Shown: positions 13,006 through 21,693, counted from the stretch's first letter. The stretch: DNA of 23,308 nucleotides from RGDT01 sp964630925 (GCA_964630925.1 CAZVZK010000160.1:1-23308); one strand, 5' to 3'. The notes: generated from the letters alone by a model not told the origin. Numbers and translations are program-made.

Positions 13006-15447
13006 TCATCTCGCCTCCAGACGTTTGATGGCCGCCTTCGCCTCCACCGTCAGCGCCGCGTCGGGGTTGCCGCCGGCCAGCTCCTTGAGGAAACGGCGCG
13101 ACCCAGGGGCGTCTATCCGCTCCAGGACCTCCACGGCACGGATCGCCCGCAGGGTGTCGCCGGTGGGGCGTGACCATCGCTCCAGCAGGCGGCCCAGCCG
13201 CGCCCTGACCTCCACGTCCGACGCCCTCCGCAACGCGGCCTCCAGCCGCTCGTGGTGATAGGCGGCAAGCGCCCGCTCCGCCCGCTGGCGGACGGAGAAG
13301 TCGTCGTCCGCCAGGGCGGCGACATGCCGACGGAAGGCCGCCTCGTCGGGCGGAGGCCCCGGCGCGGGCCTCAGCCTTCCCCGCAGCAGGGCGACGGCCC
13401 GCGTGGGCTGGCCAGCCAGCGCCGCCATCGCCCGGAAGGCGGCCGAGGCGTCGGCGTCTCCCAGCGCCTCCCACTCAGATCCCGGCCGGAGCCCGCCGGC
13501 GTGACGCGACCACTCGCGGCCCGTCATGTCCCACAGGGTCACCGCGCCGTCAGCCCCGCCGGAGGCCAGCACGCGGCCGTCGGGCGAGAAGGCGAGGGCA
13601 TCCGTCTTGCCGAGGTAGCCCAGCCGCAGCAGCACCCGGGCTTTCCCCGTCGCCACCTCATGGACCGCGATGGCCATCACCTGCCGGCCCGGCTGCGGGG
13701 GGAGCTCCACCGGGACTGCCAGGAGCCGCCGGTCCGGCGAGAACGCGGGACGTTCCCAAGGTAGGCCCGCGGACTCGATCAAGGATGCGATCCGACCGGT
13801 CCGGAGGTCGAGGAACAGGAGAGGCCCTCTCGCGACAACGGCCACCAGTGTCTTGCCGTCGGGCGACCATGTGAGCGAAGCGGGCGCCCCGGTCAAAACG
13901 GCCCCACTCACCGACCTCCCCCCCGGAAGAGCGATCACCTCGATCCGCCATCTATCGTGTTTCACGGCGGAGGGCCCGGCGACCGCCACGAGCGACCCGT
14001 CCGGCGAGAGCGCCAGGCAATCAGGAGAGGTGATCGTCTCCACGCTGAGGAAGGCTTCCGGCTTCCGCTTCGGCGGGCACCAGACCTCCAACCGCCATAC
14101 GTTCGCCACCATTTCCTTCACCACCACCAGCACCCGGCCTCCGTCCGCGGAGAGCTGGAGGTCCGTGAAGGACTGGCCCTTCCTCGCCCGCGTCTCCCAC
14201 ACGCCGCCGGCCCAGCCGTCACACCGCAAGACATCCTGACGGACATCCGTCGGCAGCCTGCCGAGACCGGCCGCACGGCTCCCCCGCGCGTCGAAGGCGA
14301 TGGCTTCCCCGTAGAGGCCTTCCAAAGTGGGGCGCCGTGCCGAGGTGCCTGTTCTGAGATCCCAGGAATACACGCCATCGCCCGCCCCACTCACAAGACG
14401 CCGGCCGTCCGGGCTGAAGGCCAGAGCCACGACCCCGTTAACGTGGCCCGCCCCGCTGCCCCAAGGTGCGGGGCCTTCCACGAGCCAGACGCCGGCCGTG
14501 TGGCCCCTCCAGCCCCCGGCCACCAGCCGGCCGTCCTCCCGGAAGGCCAGGGCGGAGAAGGTGAAGCCGGGGTGTGGCCGGATGCCACGCACCTTCCCGG
14601 ACCGCATATCGAGGACGCGGACGCCCCCGCCGACGTACCCCACAGCCACCTGCCCGCCCGTCCCGTAGCAGAGTGTCCCCGGCAACAACTCGGCCTCGGA
14701 GACCGGGGCGTCGGCGATCACTCCGCCATCGCTCAGCCGCCAGACCCGCAGGCGCAGCCCCTCCCCGCGGCACAAGGCCGCGGCGGCCTGGCCGTCGGGG
14801 GAGAACACGGCCTGGAGGATGCCGGAGGCCGCGAGGAGGCGCTCCCCCTTGCCCCCGTTGGCCTCATGGACGGACAGCGCCGGCCCGCCAGGTGCCCAGA
14901 CGAGCAGGCGCCGCCCATCGGGGGACAGCGCCCCGGCCGCCCTCTCCCCTGCCACCTCAACGCGGCAAAGCTCCTTCCGAGGGGCGAGCCGCCAGACCCG
15001 CACAGGCGACCGCCCGTAGCAGGCGGCGCCGGCGGCGACGAGCCGCCCGTCGACGGAGAACGACACCGAGACGGGCTCGCCGAGGTGGTCGTCGTGCAAG
15101 GGGTCCTCAGACTCCCAGGACTGCGTGTTGAAGACCAGGACGGGCCCGGCATGGGCGAGGACGTGCCTGCCGCCCGGACTGATAGACACCAGGCCCCAGG
15201 CGGGGCTCGGGCCCCACCCGAAGTGGCGTGTCCGCCACCCGCCGACCGGGTCCTTGATGGCCAGCGACCCCCCGAAGGCCCCCGCCATCCAATGCCCGTC
15301 GGACGAGAGCGCGACGTTGCCTCCTTCTCGGGCAGCTCGTGGCCGCCCCGGCCCCAGTCGAGCGAGCGCCCCCTCGGGCACGAACGGGTCACGCGGCAAC
15401 GGCGGGGCCGCGCCGAACATCACCCATGCGAGGACGAGGACGCTCAT
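13006..15447 (-). CDS. Exported WD40 repeat protein with C-terminal HEAT-like domain
   Basis: An 813-aa protein. A short hydrophobic N-terminus (MSVLVLAWVMFGAAPPLP) is a likely signal peptide or anchor. Residues of about 35-650 hold many WD40-type units, seen by repeated FSPDGR, LSPDG and SWDLRTG/LWDMTG motifs; there are enough for two propellers. Residues 656-813 form a helical tail (SEWEALGDADASAAFRAMA, then DDDFSVRQRAERAL, LRAIRAVEVLERI and TVEAKAAIKRLEAR). This is the HEAT-like domain often fused to WD40 propellers in planctomycetes. The role is probably binding or scaffolding outside the cytoplasm; no catalytic motif is seen. The start at 15447 has GAGGTGG a few nt upstream, although the frame stays open far upstream. 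The gene lies 206 nt after the synthetase on the same strand; that gap shows nothing clear. Confidence 0.85.
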   Translation of the reverse strand: MSVLVLAWVMFGAAPPLPRDPFVPEGALARLGPGRPRAAREGGNVALSSDGHWMAGAFGGSLAIKDPVGGWRTRHFGWGPSPAWGLVSISPGGRHVLAHAGPVLVFNTQSWESEDPLHDDHLGEPVSVSFSVDGRLVAAGAACYGRSPVRVWRLAPRKELCRVEVAGERAAGALSPDGRRLLVWAPGGPALSVHEANGGKGERLLAASGILQAVFSPDGQAAAALCRGEGLRLRVWRLSDGGVIADAPVSEAELLPGTLCYGTGGQVAVGYVGGGVRVLDMRSGKVRGIRPHPGFTFSALAFREDGRLVAGGWRGHTAGVWLVEGPAPWGSGAGHVNGVVALAFSPDGRRLVSGAGDGVYSWDLRTGTSARRPTLEGLYGEAIAFDARGSRAAGLGRLPTDVRQDVLRCDGWAGGVWETRARKGQSFTDLQLSADGGRVLVVVKEMVANVWRLEVWCPPKRKPEAFLSVETITSPDCLALSPDGSLVAVAGPSAVKHDRWRIEVIALPGGRSVSGAVLTGAPASLTWSPDGKTLVAVVARGPLLFLDLRTGRIASLIESAGLPWERPAFSPDRRLLAVPVELPPQPGRQVMAIAVHEVATGKARVLLRLGYLGKTDALAFSPDGRVLASGGADGAVTLWDMTGREWSRHAGGLRPGSEWEALGDADASAAFRAMAALAGQPTRAVALLRGRLRPAPGPPPDEAAFRRHVAALADDDFSVRQRAERALAAYHHERLEAALRRASDVEVRARLGRLLERWSRPTGDTLRAIRAVEVLERIDAPGSRRFLKELAGGNPDAALTVEAKAAIKRLEAR

Positions 15448-15650
15448 GGGCCACCTCGCGGACGTGCGGCCGTGAAGCCGGTTCTGGAAGGCCGGCGGCG
15501 GGGCGTTGCCACACTCCGGAGGCGGAAGCAAACCGCACGCCAACCGACATTCTCCCCCGAAGCCCGCACGAGGACAAGAGGCGGTGTGCGTCCCCCTCAC
15601 CCCCATGAGGCTCAGGCCCGCTTCCCCGCCACGCAACCACTGCCCCGGCC

Positions 15651-15687
15651 CGCTCACCCCACCTCCCGCGTCGGGCACCCCGCGTAC
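15651..15687. repeat. Copy 2 of a 36-37 bp dispersed similarity
   Basis: This copy overlaps the final codons and stop of the Pls/PosA-type synthetase gene and is similar to 12888-12923. See that entry. Confidence 0.4.
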
Positions 15688-18600
15688 CCACGCCCCGGCA
15701 GCAGACGCTCGTGCTTCATCACCACGCTGTTCCCCACCACCGCCGCCCCCGCCCCCACGTCCGCCCCGTACAGCAGCAGCGCCGCGTGACCCACCGTCGC
15801 GTCCTTCCCGATCCGCACCCGCCCGATCTTCAACACCCGGTCCTCGAATGTGTGCGCCTGGAACAGCGCCCCCACCGTCGCCCCGTCCTCGCACTCGATC
15901 ATGTCCGGGTCCACCACCAGAGCGAACGCATCCGCGATCACCACCCGTTCGCCCACCTTCACGCCCATCGCCCTCAGATACCAGCTCAGCCACAGCGTCC
16001 CCTCCAGCGCCGACAGCGGCCCGTGCGCCCAGTAGTGCCACGCCGTGTAGTTGAAATCCCACCGGCTGACCCAGCACGACCACAGCGCGTGCGTCCCCGG
16101 CCTCACCCTGCCCAGGAGCGCCCACTTCAGCCCCAGCCCCAGCACGCACAGCGACACCAGGAAGCCCACCTCCAGCGCCGGCACCACCCCGAAGATCACC
16201 AGCAGCGGCGCCACCGCCCCCTCCGCCATCCCCGCCAGCGCCACCCACGCCAGCACCAGCGCCGCCGGCGGCAACGGCAGCGTGAACCGCAGCACCTCCC
16301 AGAACACCCGGTTGCAGTACCGCAACCTTGTCGGCCGATAGGTAACGCCCACGTCGGCTTGATGCACCTCGCGCCTCGGCAGCTCGAACGGCGGGTGCCC
16401 GAACCACGACGTCCCGGGCCTCACCCGCGCCGGGTCGGCCACGGTACACACGCCCAGCAGCACCCCGTCGGGCATGTCCACCCCCGCCGGCACCACCGCG
16501 TAGTTGCCCAGGAACACGTTGTCCCCCAGCCGCGTCCGCGCCAGCGTCACCGCCCCCCGGTGCACCCGCGGCCCGCCCAAAAAGATGCCGTCCGCCAGGA
16601 AGCTGTCCGCGCCGATCTCCGTCAGCTCCGGCACCGTGTCGAAGATCGTGCTCAGCTCCGACCGCGCCCCCACCCTCATCCCCGCGCCCCGCAGCCACAT
16701 CGGCCACATCAGCGTCCCGCTCAGCCATTCGTTCGCCCCGTCCAGGATGTCCGCCTTCAACACCACGCGGACATACGTCCAGCCCCACCGGCCCACCACC
16801 CCCTCCGGCACGCGCCCCAGCGCCCGCATCGTCAGGCACCGCGACACCAGAGAGAGCGGCACCGACAGCACCAGGACCGCCGCCCCCAGCAGCACCCCGC
16901 CCGCCTCCAGCGCCGGGTGCAACAGCCACCCCGCCACATCCGCCGCGTCCACCCCCGCCCACACCGACGCGCACAGCGCCACGACGATCAGCGGCAGCAC
17001 CGCCGACAGCCCCAGCAGCCCCCGCCCCGCGATGATCGCCAGCCCGTGCAGCCACGGCGGCAGCTCGCGCTCGCCCTCGGGCACGTCCGCACGCCCCGGC
17101 GCCTGCCCCGCCGGCGCCGCCGGCACGCCGGACCAGCACTCCCCCGCCGGCACCGTCACGCCCGCCGTCACGAACGAGTGCGCCGTCAGGAACGAGCCGT
17201 CCCCCATGCCCGCGCCCCCGGCCAGGCCCGCCCGCACGTCCAGCGTGCACCCGGCCCCGATCCGCACCGGCGCCGCCACGACCTGCCCGTCGTCGTAGTC
17301 GATGACCCGCACCGCCGCCTCGCGGCCCAGCGTCGCGTCGTCCCCGATCTCCAGCAGGTCCCACCCGCCGTTCAGAAGGTTCACCCCCCGGTGGATGTGG
17401 ACGCGCCTGCCGATCCTCGCCCCCAGCAGACGCAGCACCGCGTTCTGTAACACCGTCTCGTCGATCACCCGCCACGGGATCATCTTCACCGCCATCGACA
17501 CCATCCAGTTGCGGACGTAGAGCCCGCCCCACACCGGCTCGCGGCACGGCGTGTACCGCCCGATCAGCAGCCACTTGAGCGCCACCGCGAAGCACACCGC
17601 CCCCACGCCGTACAGCACCGCCCCGCCCGCCACCAGCAGCGGCGTCACGAGGAGGAACCCCGTCAGCCCCATCCCCTGCATCGCGTCCGGCGCGACATGG
17701 AACGCCAGCAGATACGCCACGGGCCCCAGCACGAACAGCCCCGCCAGCAGCCACGCCGTCTGCACCGCCGTCGCCAGCAGCGGCCTCCCCTCGCGCCGTG
17801 GGGTCTTCTCCACCGGCGCCGACGCCGGCGCCGTGACACGCGCCGCCAGCCCTGCCGCCGTCCGCGTCTCGTACAGGTCACGCACCGTCAGCCCCGCCGT
17901 CGCCGGGGCGTCGCGCAGCAGCGACACCGCCAGCGCCGCCCGCAGCGAGTCCCCGCCCAGCTCGTGGAAGAAGTCATGCTCCACGGAGACAGTCACCACC
18001 CCCAGCGCACGCCCGAACGCCTCGGCGACTTTCCGCTCGGCCTCGGTCCGCGCCGCGACGGCCTCCCCCGCCCGTGCCGCACCTTCCAGCGTCGGCAGCG
18101 CACGCCGGTCGAGCTTGCCGCCCACCGTCCGCGGCAGACGCTCCAGCACCCCGAACCGCGCCGGCACGCCATACTCCGGCATCACCGCCCGCAGCGCCGC
18201 CTTGAGCGCGTCGAACGCCGGCGGGCGGGCGGGGTTGTCCGGCACGATGAACGCCGCGATCTCCCGCGCCGCCCCCTCGCCCTGCACCCGGCACACCGCC
18301 TCGCGCACGCCGGGGCACTCCGCCAGCCGCGCCTCGACGGCCTCCAGCTCGATCCGGTAGCCCCGCACCTTCACCTGCGTGTCGATGCGCCCGTGGCAGT
18401 AGAACAGCCCCTCGCCGTCCCGGTGCGCCAGGTCGCCCGTGCGGTAGATCCGCCCCAGGCGCGGATGATCGACGAACTTCCGCGCCGTCAGTTCGGGGTC
18501 GTTGAGATACCCCCGCGCCAGCCCCACGCCGCCCAGGCACAATTCCCCCGTCTGCCCCGCCGGCACCTCATTCAAAGTCTCGTCCACCACCCACGCCCCG

Positions 18601-19652
18601 ATGCCGGGGACGGGCCGGCCGATGTGGATCGGCCCGCCGGGCCGTATCACCCCACGCAGCGCCACCACCGAGCACTCCGTCGGCCCGTAGTCGTTCACCA
18701 GCACCCGGCCCGGCCCCCAGCGTGACGCAACGTCGTCCGTCAGCGGCTCGCCGCCGACGTGGATACGCCGAAGATCCGGCAGCTCCCGCGCGGGGTCGGC
18801 CTGCCCCGCCGAGCGCAGCAGCGTCGGCGGCGGGCAGAAGATGGTGACCCGCTCCCGCCGCAGCCACGGCACCAGGTCCGGCCCCAGCCGCGTCGTGTCG
18901 TCGTCCATCACGACCAGCGTCGCCCCCGCCGCCAGGGCCAGCCACACCTCGTCCACCGACGAGTCATACGCACACGAGCTGCTCTGCCCCACCCGGTCCT
19001 CGGGCGTCACGGGCCACGCCGCGCGCTCCCCCGCGATCAGGTTGGAGATGGCCGCGTGCTCGATCATCACGCCCTTGGGCTTCCCGGTCGTGCCCGACGT
19101 GTAGATCAGGTACGCCAGGCTCCGCCCCGTCAGCCACGGCGCCGGCGGCAGGTTGACGTGCCCGTCCAGGTTGCACCCCGCCAGGTCGATCACCGGCGGC
19201 CCCGGCCTGCCCACGCGGATCGCCCGCAGCCGGGCCGCCCCCGCGGCGTCGGTCAGCACGCATGCAGGCCGAGAGTCTTCCAGGATGGCCGACACCTGCG
19301 CGTCCGGCGAGGACGGGTCCGGGCAGACGTGGGCCGCCCCCGCCTTCAGCACGCCCAGCTGCGCCAGGTAGATCTGCTCGCTGTCACGCGGCAAGAGCAC
19401 CGCGACGACGCACTCCCCCGTCACGAACTCGCGGAGGAACGCCGCCAGCGCGTCCGATCGCGCGTCCAGCTCGCGGTACGTGACCGCCCGCCGCAGCGGC
19501 TGCGTCCGCGAGGGCGGCGTCTCCACCGCGACGCGCTGCGGCCAACGGCGGGCCGCCCGCTCGAAGAACCCGTGAAGCAGCTCGGCCCGTGTGCCGGCGC
19601 TGCGCTCCGTCGCGGCGTCCTGGGGCTGTGTCATGGCAAGGGCGTCCGGCAT
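15654..19652 (-). CDS. Pls/PosA-type single-module nonribosomal peptide synthetase (membrane)
   Basis: A 1332-aa enzyme. The adenylation domain spans about residues 15-535: YTSGTTGKPKG (184-194), YGPTE (322-326), GRIDTQVKVRGYRIE (421-435) and catalytic Lys in GGKLDR (K513). A carrier domain follows, with LGGDSLR and the phosphopantetheine Ser569. There is no ordinary condensation or thioesterase domain. Instead, from about 625 to the end come three tandem units of membrane segments plus left-handed-helix, acetyltransferase-like parts. This layout and length are those of epsilon-poly-L-lysine synthetase (Pls, 1319 aa), where these units join monomers at the membrane. By-eye specificity residues read D-S-D-C-H-G-D-V-V-K, matching no substrate I know. 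The start at 19652 is chosen because GAGGT lies six to seven nt upstream and it begins 71 nt after the DUF1501 stop. Confidence 0.9.
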   Translation of the reverse strand: MPDALAMTQPQDAATERSAGTRAELLHGFFERAARRWPQRVAVETPPSRTQPLRRAVTYRELDARSDALAAFLREFVTGECVVAVLLPRDSEQIYLAQLGVLKAGAAHVCPDPSSPDAQVSAILEDSRPACVLTDAAGAARLRAIRVGRPGPPVIDLAGCNLDGHVNLPPAPWLTGRSLAYLIYTSGTTGKPKGVMIEHAAISNLIAGERAAWPVTPEDRVGQSSSCAYDSSVDEVWLALAAGATLVVMDDDTTRLGPDLVPWLRRERVTIFCPPPTLLRSAGQADPARELPDLRRIHVGGEPLTDDVASRWGPGRVLVNDYGPTECSVVALRGVIRPGGPIHIGRPVPGIGAWVVDETLNEVPAGQTGELCLGGVGLARGYLNDPELTARKFVDHPRLGRIYRTGDLAHRDGEGLFYCHGRIDTQVKVRGYRIELEAVEARLAECPGVREAVCRVQGEGAAREIAAFIVPDNPARPPAFDALKAALRAVMPEYGVPARFGVLERLPRTVGGKLDRRALPTLEGAARAGEAVAARTEAERKVAEAFGRALGVVTVSVEHDFFHELGGDSLRAALAVSLLRDAPATAGLTVRDLYETRTAAGLAARVTAPASAPVEKTPRREGRPLLATAVQTAWLLAGLFVLGPVAYLLAFHVAPDAMQGMGLTGFLLVTPLLVAGGAVLYGVGAVCFAVALKWLLIGRYTPCREPVWGGLYVRNWMVSMAVKMIPWRVIDETVLQNAVLRLLGARIGRRVHIHRGVNLLNGGWDLLEIGDDATLGREAAVRVIDYDDGQVVAAPVRIGAGCTLDVRAGLAGGAGMGDGSFLTAHSFVTAGVTVPAGECWSGVPAAPAGQAPGRADVPEGERELPPWLHGLAIIAGRGLLGLSAVLPLIVVALCASVWAGVDAADVAGWLLHPALEAGGVLLGAAVLVLSVPLSLVSRCLTMRALGRVPEGVVGRWGWTYVRVVLKADILDGANEWLSGTLMWPMWLRGAGMRVGARSELSTIFDTVPELTEIGADSFLADGIFLGGPRVHRGAVTLARTRLGDNVFLGNYAVVPAGVDMPDGVLLGVCTVADPARVRPGTSWFGHPPFELPRREVHQADVGVTYRPTRLRYCNRVFWEVLRFTLPLPPAALVLAWVALAGMAEGAVAPLLVIFGVVPALEVGFLVSLCVLGLGLKWALLGRVRPGTHALWSCWVSRWDFNYTAWHYWAHGPLSALEGTLWLSWYLRAMGVKVGERVVIADAFALVVDPDMIECEDGATVGALFQAHTFEDRVLKIGRVRIGKDATVGHAALLLYGADVGAGAAVVGNSVVMKHERLLPGRGYAGCPTREVG

Positions 19653-19723
19653 CAACGGACCTCGGTCACGGCGGCAGGGCGGCGGATGCAGATGTAACCC
19701 GCCAGCCCCGCCGAAGTCTCGCC

Positions 19724-21121
19724 TCACAGCAATTCCGCGATCGGCTCGCACTCCGGCAGGATCGGGATCGGCCGCCCCGCCCGGTCAGCGAATTCGTGCC
19801 GTGTGTCGATCCCGAACCGCCGGTAGATCGTTGCCAGGAGCGCGTTACTGTCCATCGCCCGCCGCGACGGCTCCTCGCCCCGCGCGTCCGTCGCCCCCAC
19901 CGCCTGCCCCATCCGCAGCCCGCCGCCCGCCAGGAACACGCTCATCGCCCGAGGCCAGTGGTCGCGCCCCGGCCTCCTGCTCGCGTCCTGGTACGCGATC
20001 CGCGGCGTCCTGCCGAACTCGCCGCAGAAGACGAACAGGACGTGCCGGTCCATCCCCCGCGCGTACAGGTCGCCCACCAGCGCCGACACCGCCCGGTCAA
20101 ACGACGGCATCCGCTCGCTGATGGCGTCGAAGACGTGGCAATTCACCGAATGATCGTCCCAGTTGCTCGTGACCCCCGTCTCCTTCCGCAGCCGAAACCC
20201 CGCCTGGCACTGCACGAACCGCACCCCGGCCTCCACCAGCCGCCGACACGTCAGCAGGCTCTTGCCCCAGAAGGTATCCCCGTAGCGCTCGCGCATCTTC
20301 GCCGGCTCGCGCGTCAGGTCGAACGCCTCGCGCGTCCGCCGCCCCGCCAGCACCTCGACCGCCCTCCGCTGCATCTCGCCGAACGCCGCCCGCCCGTCGA
20401 GCGCCCGCGGCAGCGCCTCCAGCGTGCGCCGCAGCCCGTCGCGGCGGGTCAGCGTGGCCGCACCGCCGTCCGACAGGATGAGCCCCGAGCCGCCCTCCTG
20501 ATGTAGCGGCACCGGGTCATAGGTGTTGTTCCCCGTGGACGAACGCGGATCAGGCGTCGGCATGAACGGCGCGTAGGCCGGCCCGAGGTACGCCGGCCCG
20601 CCGCCGTAGAACTTCGTGTCGCCCACGTACAACGGCACCCCCGGCGTCCCGCGCCCCTCGAGCTGCTTCGCCACCACCGACCCGACGTCGGGGAACTCGG
20701 AGTCGTTGAGGTTCGCCTTGACCGACGAGTACCCCGTGAGGAAGCGGTTCGTACCCCCCGAGTGTTCGCCGCGCCGATGGTGCAGCGAGCGCACCAGCGC
20801 CCACCTGTCGGCCATCGCCGCCAGCATGGGCAACTTCTCGGTGATGTGCAGCCCGGTGACGCTGGTGCGGATGGGCCTGAACGGCCCGCGGATCTCGGCG
20901 GGGGCATCGGGCTTGAGGTCGAACAGGTCGAGGTGCGACGGCCCGCCGTTGGCCCAGAACAGGATGACCGAGAAGTCCTTGCTGAGCGGCACCCCGCGCC
21001 GCTCGGCGGCCAGGAGGGTGCCGAGATCCGGGCCGGGCGCGGAGGCGAGCGCGCCGAGGCTGAGGCCACCCAGCGTCAGCCAGGAGCGTCTGTCGAGCGG
21101 GCCGTGGCAGCGTTGACTCAC
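19724..21121 (-). CDS. DUF1501 family protein, probable Tat-exported
   Basis: A 465-aa protein of the DUF1501 family, which is abundant in planctomycetes and has an alkaline phosphatase/sulfatase-like fold; its function is unknown. Visible are a twin-arginine signal (DRRSWLTLGGLSLGALA, Arg 11-12), the family motif GGPSHLDLFDLKPDAP (59-74), FCGEFGRTPRI and GRDHWPRAMSVFLAGGG near the C-terminus, then AMDSNALLATIYRRFGID. The usual partner, a PSD1/DUF1549 cytochrome-type gene, is not adjacent here. The start is uncertain. The frame is open to an ATG at 21340, but the Tat signal fits a start at GTG 21121 (or 21124) behind the G-rich GGGGGTGAGG, and this gives the usual family length. It begins a few nt after the stop of a candidate small ORF and is followed after 71 nt by the synthetase gene. 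Confidence 0.9.
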   Translation of the reverse strand: MSQRCHGPLDRRSWLTLGGLSLGALASAPGPDLGTLLAAERRGVPLSKDFSVILFWANGGPSHLDLFDLKPDAPAEIRGPFRPIRTSVTGLHITEKLPMLAAMADRWALVRSLHHRRGEHSGGTNRFLTGYSSVKANLNDSEFPDVGSVVAKQLEGRGTPGVPLYVGDTKFYGGGPAYLGPAYAPFMPTPDPRSSTGNNTYDPVPLHQEGGSGLILSDGGAATLTRRDGLRRTLEALPRALDGRAAFGEMQRRAVEVLAGRRTREAFDLTREPAKMRERYGDTFWGKSLLTCRRLVEAGVRFVQCQAGFRLRKETGVTSNWDDHSVNCHVFDAISERMPSFDRAVSALVGDLYARGMDRHVLFVFCGEFGRTPRIAYQDASRRPGRDHWPRAMSVFLAGGGLRMGQAVGATDARGEEPSRRAMDSNALLATIYRRFGIDTRHEFADRAGRPIPILPECEPIAELL

Positions 21122-21125
21122 CACC

Positions 21126-21320
21126 TCACCCCCTGGCCCCTCCGAGAGGAGGGGCGACGGAATCCGTGTGCGGCTGTTGTAGCCGCCTCCCATCGTCTCG
21201 GCACTCGCCATTCCCGGCCGGCGGAGGCTCCACGCCCGCATCCGTGCCGATGCGGACAATGACCGATAGAAGGCCGCCCGCCACTCCCTCATCGTGCCAC
21301 ACCGCGACAGCCGGGGCCAT
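21126..21320 (-). CDS. Candidate small ORF 2 ahead of the DUF1501 gene (64 aa)
   Basis: This frame starts MAPAVAVWHD and ends two to four nt before the likely GTG start of the DUF1501 gene. A purine-rich GGAAAAAGAGC precedes the ATG, a modest ribosome binding site. Its PAVAV (21300-21314) and SVIVRI (21249-21266) segments resemble PAVAV and SVIVRV of the neighbouring small ORF, with nearly all base differences at third codon positions. It has no known domain. Its last codons coincide with a strong hairpin (21136-21155), which speaks for a leader or regulatory region as much as for a protein. Confidence 0.25.
   Translation of the reverse strand: MAPAVAVWHDEGVAGGLLSVIVRIGTDAGVEPPPAGNGECRDDGRRLQQPHTDSVAPPLGGARG
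21136..21155. repeat. Hairpin with 8-bp stem and GAGA loop
   Basis: GCCCCTCC (21136-21143) and GGAGGGGC (21148-21155) pair perfectly around GAGA. It lies 15 nt before the likely DUF1501 start, in the leader of that gene. It resembles a common CCCCTCTCC-type intergenic palindrome and might act on translation of the gene. Confidence 0.65.
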
Positions 21321-21353
21321 GCTCTTTTTCCGTTTCTCATCGGCCGATGACGC

Positions 21354-21512
21354 TCATCCGGGGTGATTGACAGGCCGGGTGAGGGCGTCCGTGGGCGACA
21401 GTAGCCGTCCCTGGGCGCGGACGCGGACTATCACCGATACAACAGCGACAGCGGGCGGCCGGGCGAGCGGCACGGCGTAAGCGTGCCGTGTCCGCGTGAG
21501 TCTTCTGCGCAT
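21354..21512 (-). CDS. Candidate small ORF 1 (52 aa, Arg-rich start)
   Basis: A 52-codon frame beginning MRRRLTRTRHAYAVPLA, with a valine-rich middle (PAVAVVSVIVRV) and a TGA at 21354. A perfect AGGAGGT (21519-21525) sits seven nt upstream of the ATG. This is the best Shine-Dalgarno site seen in the window, and a plausible promoter lies 25 nt further up. A basic start followed by a hydrophobic stretch could be a tiny membrane or signal-like peptide. It does not match a family I know. It may be a leader peptide for the DUF1501 transcript. Confidence 0.4.
   Translation of the reverse strand: MRRRLTRTRHAYAVPLARPPAVAVVSVIVRVRAQGRLLSPTDALTRPVNHPG
21468..21488. repeat. 7-bp inverted repeat CGGCACG / CGTGCCG
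   Basis: Perfect arms at 21468-21474 and 21482-21488 around a 7-nt loop, within the candidate 52-aa ORF. In the RNA it would form a hairpin soon after the start codon; it may be chance in GC-rich DNA. Confidence 0.4.
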
Positions 21513-21518
21513 GGCTTG

Positions 21519-21564
21519 ACCTCCTGGGCACCCCGCAGCCTACCACGGAGGCGCCGGATGTCGA
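21519..21564 (-). promoter_or_regulatory. Promoter and Shine-Dalgarno site for the DUF1501-side transcript
   Basis: On the minus strand TCGACA (21559-21564) and TAGGCT (21537-21542) are 16 nt apart; the -35 matches five of six consensus bases, the -10 only three. The transcript would start about seven nt later and meet AGGAGGT at 21519-21525. The combination explains the candidate 52-aa ORF and possibly the DUF1501 gene. Confidence 0.4.
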
Positions 21565-21693
21565 TGGCGACTTTGGACGACGATGAACGCAGTCGCCGAG
21601 ATTCATCGAAAGACAGTGAACCTCGCGGCAGGATGGGAGGGGTTGCGGTTAGGGCCGTGGCGGCTACGCTGAGCGAAACGGAAGGAGCCGGCC
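21565..21693. other. Divergent intergenic region before the WD40 gene
   Basis: This is the rest of the 572-bp stretch between the likely DUF1501 start and the WD40 start; its other part (21122-21564) holds the candidate small ORFs, hairpins and promoter listed separately. Nothing certain is seen here beyond the AAGGAG (21682-21687) that serves the WD40 gene. A TTGCGG...TACGCT pair at about 21645-21672 is too weak to call a promoter. Confidence 0.5.

Noticed and set aside
15711..17450. Plus-strand open frame of 579 codons opposite the synthetase
   Set aside because: The translation is almost all His, Arg, Pro and Gln, a shadow of the GC-rich opposite strand.
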